Source of the DNA: Pseudomonadota bacterium
GTDB taxonomy: Bacteria; Pseudomonadota; Gammaproteobacteria; Burkholderiales; Ferrovaceae
Assembly (NCBI GenBank): GCA_021804705.1
Contig: JAJZHC010000069.1
Span: 1-7,129 of the forward strand
Length of the DNA stretch: 7,129 bases
Direction: 5' to 3'
In this document: in pieces, positions 5,756 through 7,129 of the stretch
Layout: each line of letters begins with the position of its first letter
How positions within the stretch are numbered: the stretch's first letter is position 1
Made by a program: the position numbers and the translations under genes
The notes under the pieces: model-generated
What the model was told of the DNA's origin: nothing
Databases searched by the model: none
What the model saw: the letters and a program-made list of their open reading frames with translations, nothing else

Positions 5756-6174
5756 AGCGTGCGGGGCTTGTCCAGCCAGCGATTGACGAGGCTGATGCCC
5801 GCCACCGTGAGCAACAGGCTGCAACCCAGATGCACCAGGATTTCCAGAAGGCCGGCCGCAGGGCTGACCCCCATCAGCGCCTGAACGGACTCTCCGGAAA
5901 AGGTCGAGAAAGTGGTGAGCCCTCCCAGAAACCCCGTGACGGAAAAAAGTCGAACTGCGGGGGGCCAGTTGTCGTGATGTTCAAACAGGGCAATAGCCAC
6001 GCCCACCAGAAATCCTCCCAGGCAGTTTGCCGCCAGGGTGCCCAGCGGCAGGGTCGCACCCGGTTGGTTGAACGCCAGGGATAACGCCCAGCGCAATACC
6101 GAACCCAGGGCGGCTCCGGTACCGACCGCGAGAAACTGGTGGTGAACAGGATGTCCTTGTGGCATGGCAGCCAT
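5749..6174 (-). CDS. crcB: Fluoride channel CrcB (Fluc)
   Basis: This small membrane protein of 141 residues exports fluoride as an antiparallel dual-topology homodimer in the known family. Four hydrophobic segments lie at about 13-34, 43-64, 74-96 and 104-131. Diagnostic motifs are GSVLRW (24-29), LPLGTLAANCLGGFLVG (42-58, with the conserved Asn50) and GFLGGLTTFSTFSGE (81-95). The last holds the phenylalanines of the fluoride path (89 and 92) and the broken helix with its sodium site. The ATG at 6174 is used here. An ATG at 6165 (removing MAA) is nearly as likely, since TATAAT on this strand overlaps the first ATG and would place the RNA start next to the second. There is no room upstream for a fluoride riboswitch. 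Its stop overlaps that of nnr. Confidence 0.94.
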   Translation of the reverse strand: MAAMPQGHPVHHQFLAVGTGAALGSVLRWALSLAFNQPGATLPLGTLAANCLGGFLVGVAIALFEHHDNWPPAVRLFSVTGFLGGLTTFSTFSGESVQALMGVSPAAGLLEILVHLGCSLLLTVAGISLVNRWLDKPRTLR

Positions 6175-6180
6175 TATAAT
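6173..6180. promoter_or_regulatory. Symmetric -10 box ATTATAAT between crcB and the ETF-QO gene
   Basis: This 8-base palindrome reads as a perfect TATAAT on both strands: 6175-6180 on plus, 6178-6173 on minus. On plus it would start RNA near 6187, 28 bases before the ETF-QO start and upstream of its ribosome binding site. On minus it would start RNA near 6166, next to the ATG at 6165. Neither direction has a convincing -35 hexamer (TGTCCT on plus at a 17-base spacer; TTCGTG on minus at 18). Confidence 0.5.
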
Positions 6181-6200
6181 TCCAGAGATTCAACTCCACG

Positions 6201-6205
6201 AAGGA
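6201..6205 (+). promoter_or_regulatory. Ribosome binding site of the ETF-QO gene
   Basis: AAGGA lies nine bases before the ATG at 6215 and supports that start over the in-frame ATG at 6233, which has only GGGA upstream. Confidence 0.65.
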
Positions 6206-6214
6206 ATTTACCCC

Positions 6215-7129
6215 ATGTCAGAGCGGGAATCCATGGCATACGATGTGGTGATCGTCGGCGCCGGCCCCGCGGGCCTCGGTTGCGCCATTCGCCTCAAACA
6301 AATCGCCGCAGCAGAAGGACGCGAGCTGTCGGTGTGCGTGCTGGAAAAGGGCTCGGAGGTGGGAGCCCATATCCTCTCGGGCGCTGTCATGGAACCGCGC
6401 GCCCTGAACGAATTGTTTCCCGACTGGCAAAAGCGTGGCGCGCCCCTGCACACTGCCGTCACCGAAGACCGGTTTCTCTTCCTCACAACCCGGGGCAGAT
6501 GGGCGTTGCCCATCCCGCCTGCCATGCGCAACCACGGCAATTACATCGTCAGTCTGGGTGAGTTCTGCAAGTGGCTGGCAGCCCAGGCCGAGGCCCTGGG
6601 GGTTGAAATCTACCCCGGGTTTGCGGCCGCTGAAATTCTGTACGGCGCACAGGGCGAGGTAGTGGGCGTGGCCACCGGCGACATGGGCATTGGCCGGGAC
6701 GGTGCCCCTGGTCCGCGCTTTCAGCGGGGCATGGCGTTGCTGGCACGCCAGACAGTGCTGGCTGAAGGCTGCCGCGGCTCGCTCACGCGTCTTGTCATGG
6801 AGCGCTTCAAACTCAACCGCGACTGCAATCCGCAAACCTATGGCCTGGGGATCAAGGAACTGTGGGAAATCGATCCAGCCCAGCATGCCACCGGCCGTGT
6901 GGTCCATACGGTAGGCTGGCCCCTGGACCAGGCCACCTATGGCGGATCATGGCTCTACCACCTTGCCGATAACCAAGTGTCGGTAGGGTTTGTGGTGGGC
7001 CTGGACTACCAGAACCCTTATCTTAGCCCCTTTGAAGAATTCCAGCGCTTTAAAACCCATCCCGCCATCCGCCCCATTTTCGAAGGCGGGCGGCGCATCG
7101 CCTATGGTGCCCGTGCCCTTAGCGAAGGC
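6215..7129 (+). CDS. Electron-transfer flavoprotein:ubiquinone oxidoreductase, N-terminal part
   Basis: These are the first 305 residues of an enzyme that passes electrons from reduced ETF (from fatty-acid and amino-acid dehydrogenases) to ubiquinone at the inner membrane. The FAD-binding Rossmann motif is VVIVGAGPAG at 11-20, with the ribose-binding acid in VLEKG (Glu44). Family-specific stretches are EVGAHILSGAVMEPRAL (48-64), NYIVSLGEFCKWLA (109-122), GVATGDMGIGRDG (151-163), the second FAD motif AEGCRGSLT (183-191), and GWPLDQATYGGSWLYHL (234-250). Full-length proteins are about 540-560 residues; the C-terminal cysteines that bind the 4Fe-4S cluster are beyond the right edge. The start at 6215 follows AAGGA; six residues (MSERES) precede the conserved MAYDVVIVGAG. 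It is divergent from crcB across 40 bases. The neighbouring ETF subunit genes are not in the window. Confidence 0.95.
   Translation, partial: MSERESMAYDVVIVGAGPAGLGCAIRLKQIAAAEGRELSVCVLEKGSEVGAHILSGAVMEPRALNELFPDWQKRGAPLHTAVTEDRFLFLTTRGRWALPIPPAMRNHGNYIVSLGEFCKWLAAQAEALGVEIYPGFAAAEILYGAQGEVVGVATGDMGIGRDGAPGPRFQRGMALLARQTVLAEGCRGSLTRLVMERFKLNRDCNPQTYGLGIKELWEIDPAQHATGRVVHTVGWPLDQATYGGSWLYHLADNQVSVGFVVGLDYQNPYLSPFEEFQRFKTHPAIRPIFEGGRRIAYGARALSEG

Noticed and set aside
5515..6084. 189-codon plus-strand open frame opposite crcB
   Set aside because: Crosses the nnr 3' end and covers crcB, whose channel motifs are intact; the translation is basic, low in hydrophobic residues and looks like a shadow.
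6175..6260. Fluoride riboswitch upstream of crcB
   Set aside because: Only 40 bases separate crcB from the divergent gene, and I see none of the conserved riboswitch core on the minus strand here.
6218..6907. 229-codon minus-strand open frame opposite the ETF-QO gene
   Set aside because: ETF-QO motifs on the plus strand are unbroken, and the minus frame has no recognisable domain.

Overview
The window looks like chromosomal DNA from a GC-rich proteobacterium, most likely a betaproteobacterium. The basis is the gene order rpoE-rseA-rseB-mucD-glutaredoxin-lepA and the style of the proteins. I cannot name a genus. There are no RNA genes, insertion sequences, CRISPR arrays, phage genes or signs of recent transfer; seven of the eight genes belong to widespread families and the eighth to a common redox family.

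Minus strand, 4143 down to 398: an envelope-stress operon whose five genes all overlap by 1 to 4 bases. They are rpoE (ECF sigma factor), rseA (membrane anti-sigma factor), rseB (periplasmic modulator), mucD (DegP-like periplasmic protease/chaperone) and a small glutaredoxin-like protein. A strong intrinsic terminator follows at 322-349. It lies only 10 bases before the start codon of lepA (EF-4), whose 5' part runs off the left edge. Working together: RseA holds RpoE at the inner membrane, RseB protects RseA from proteolysis, and envelope damage releases RpoE, which raises MucD and probably its own operon.

Plus strand, 4301-5752: a bifunctional NAD(P)HX epimerase/dehydratase (nnr), divergent from rpoE across a 157-base region. 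That region holds a candidate RpoE-type promoter, a TATACT box and a 7+7 base inverted repeat. The nnr gene converges with crcB (fluoride channel, minus strand, 5749-6174) and the two stop codons interlock in one CTAG.

Plus strand, 6215 to the right edge: the N-terminal 305 residues of electron-transfer flavoprotein:ubiquinone oxidoreductase. It is divergent from crcB across only 40 bases, with a symmetric ATTATAAT box at the crcB start.

I found no unknown multi-gene system. The points most worth a second look are regulatory: the lepA leader, the rpoE/nnr divergent region, the symmetric -10 box between crcB and the ETF-QO gene, and the presence of a thiol-redox protein as the last gene of the sigma-E operon.
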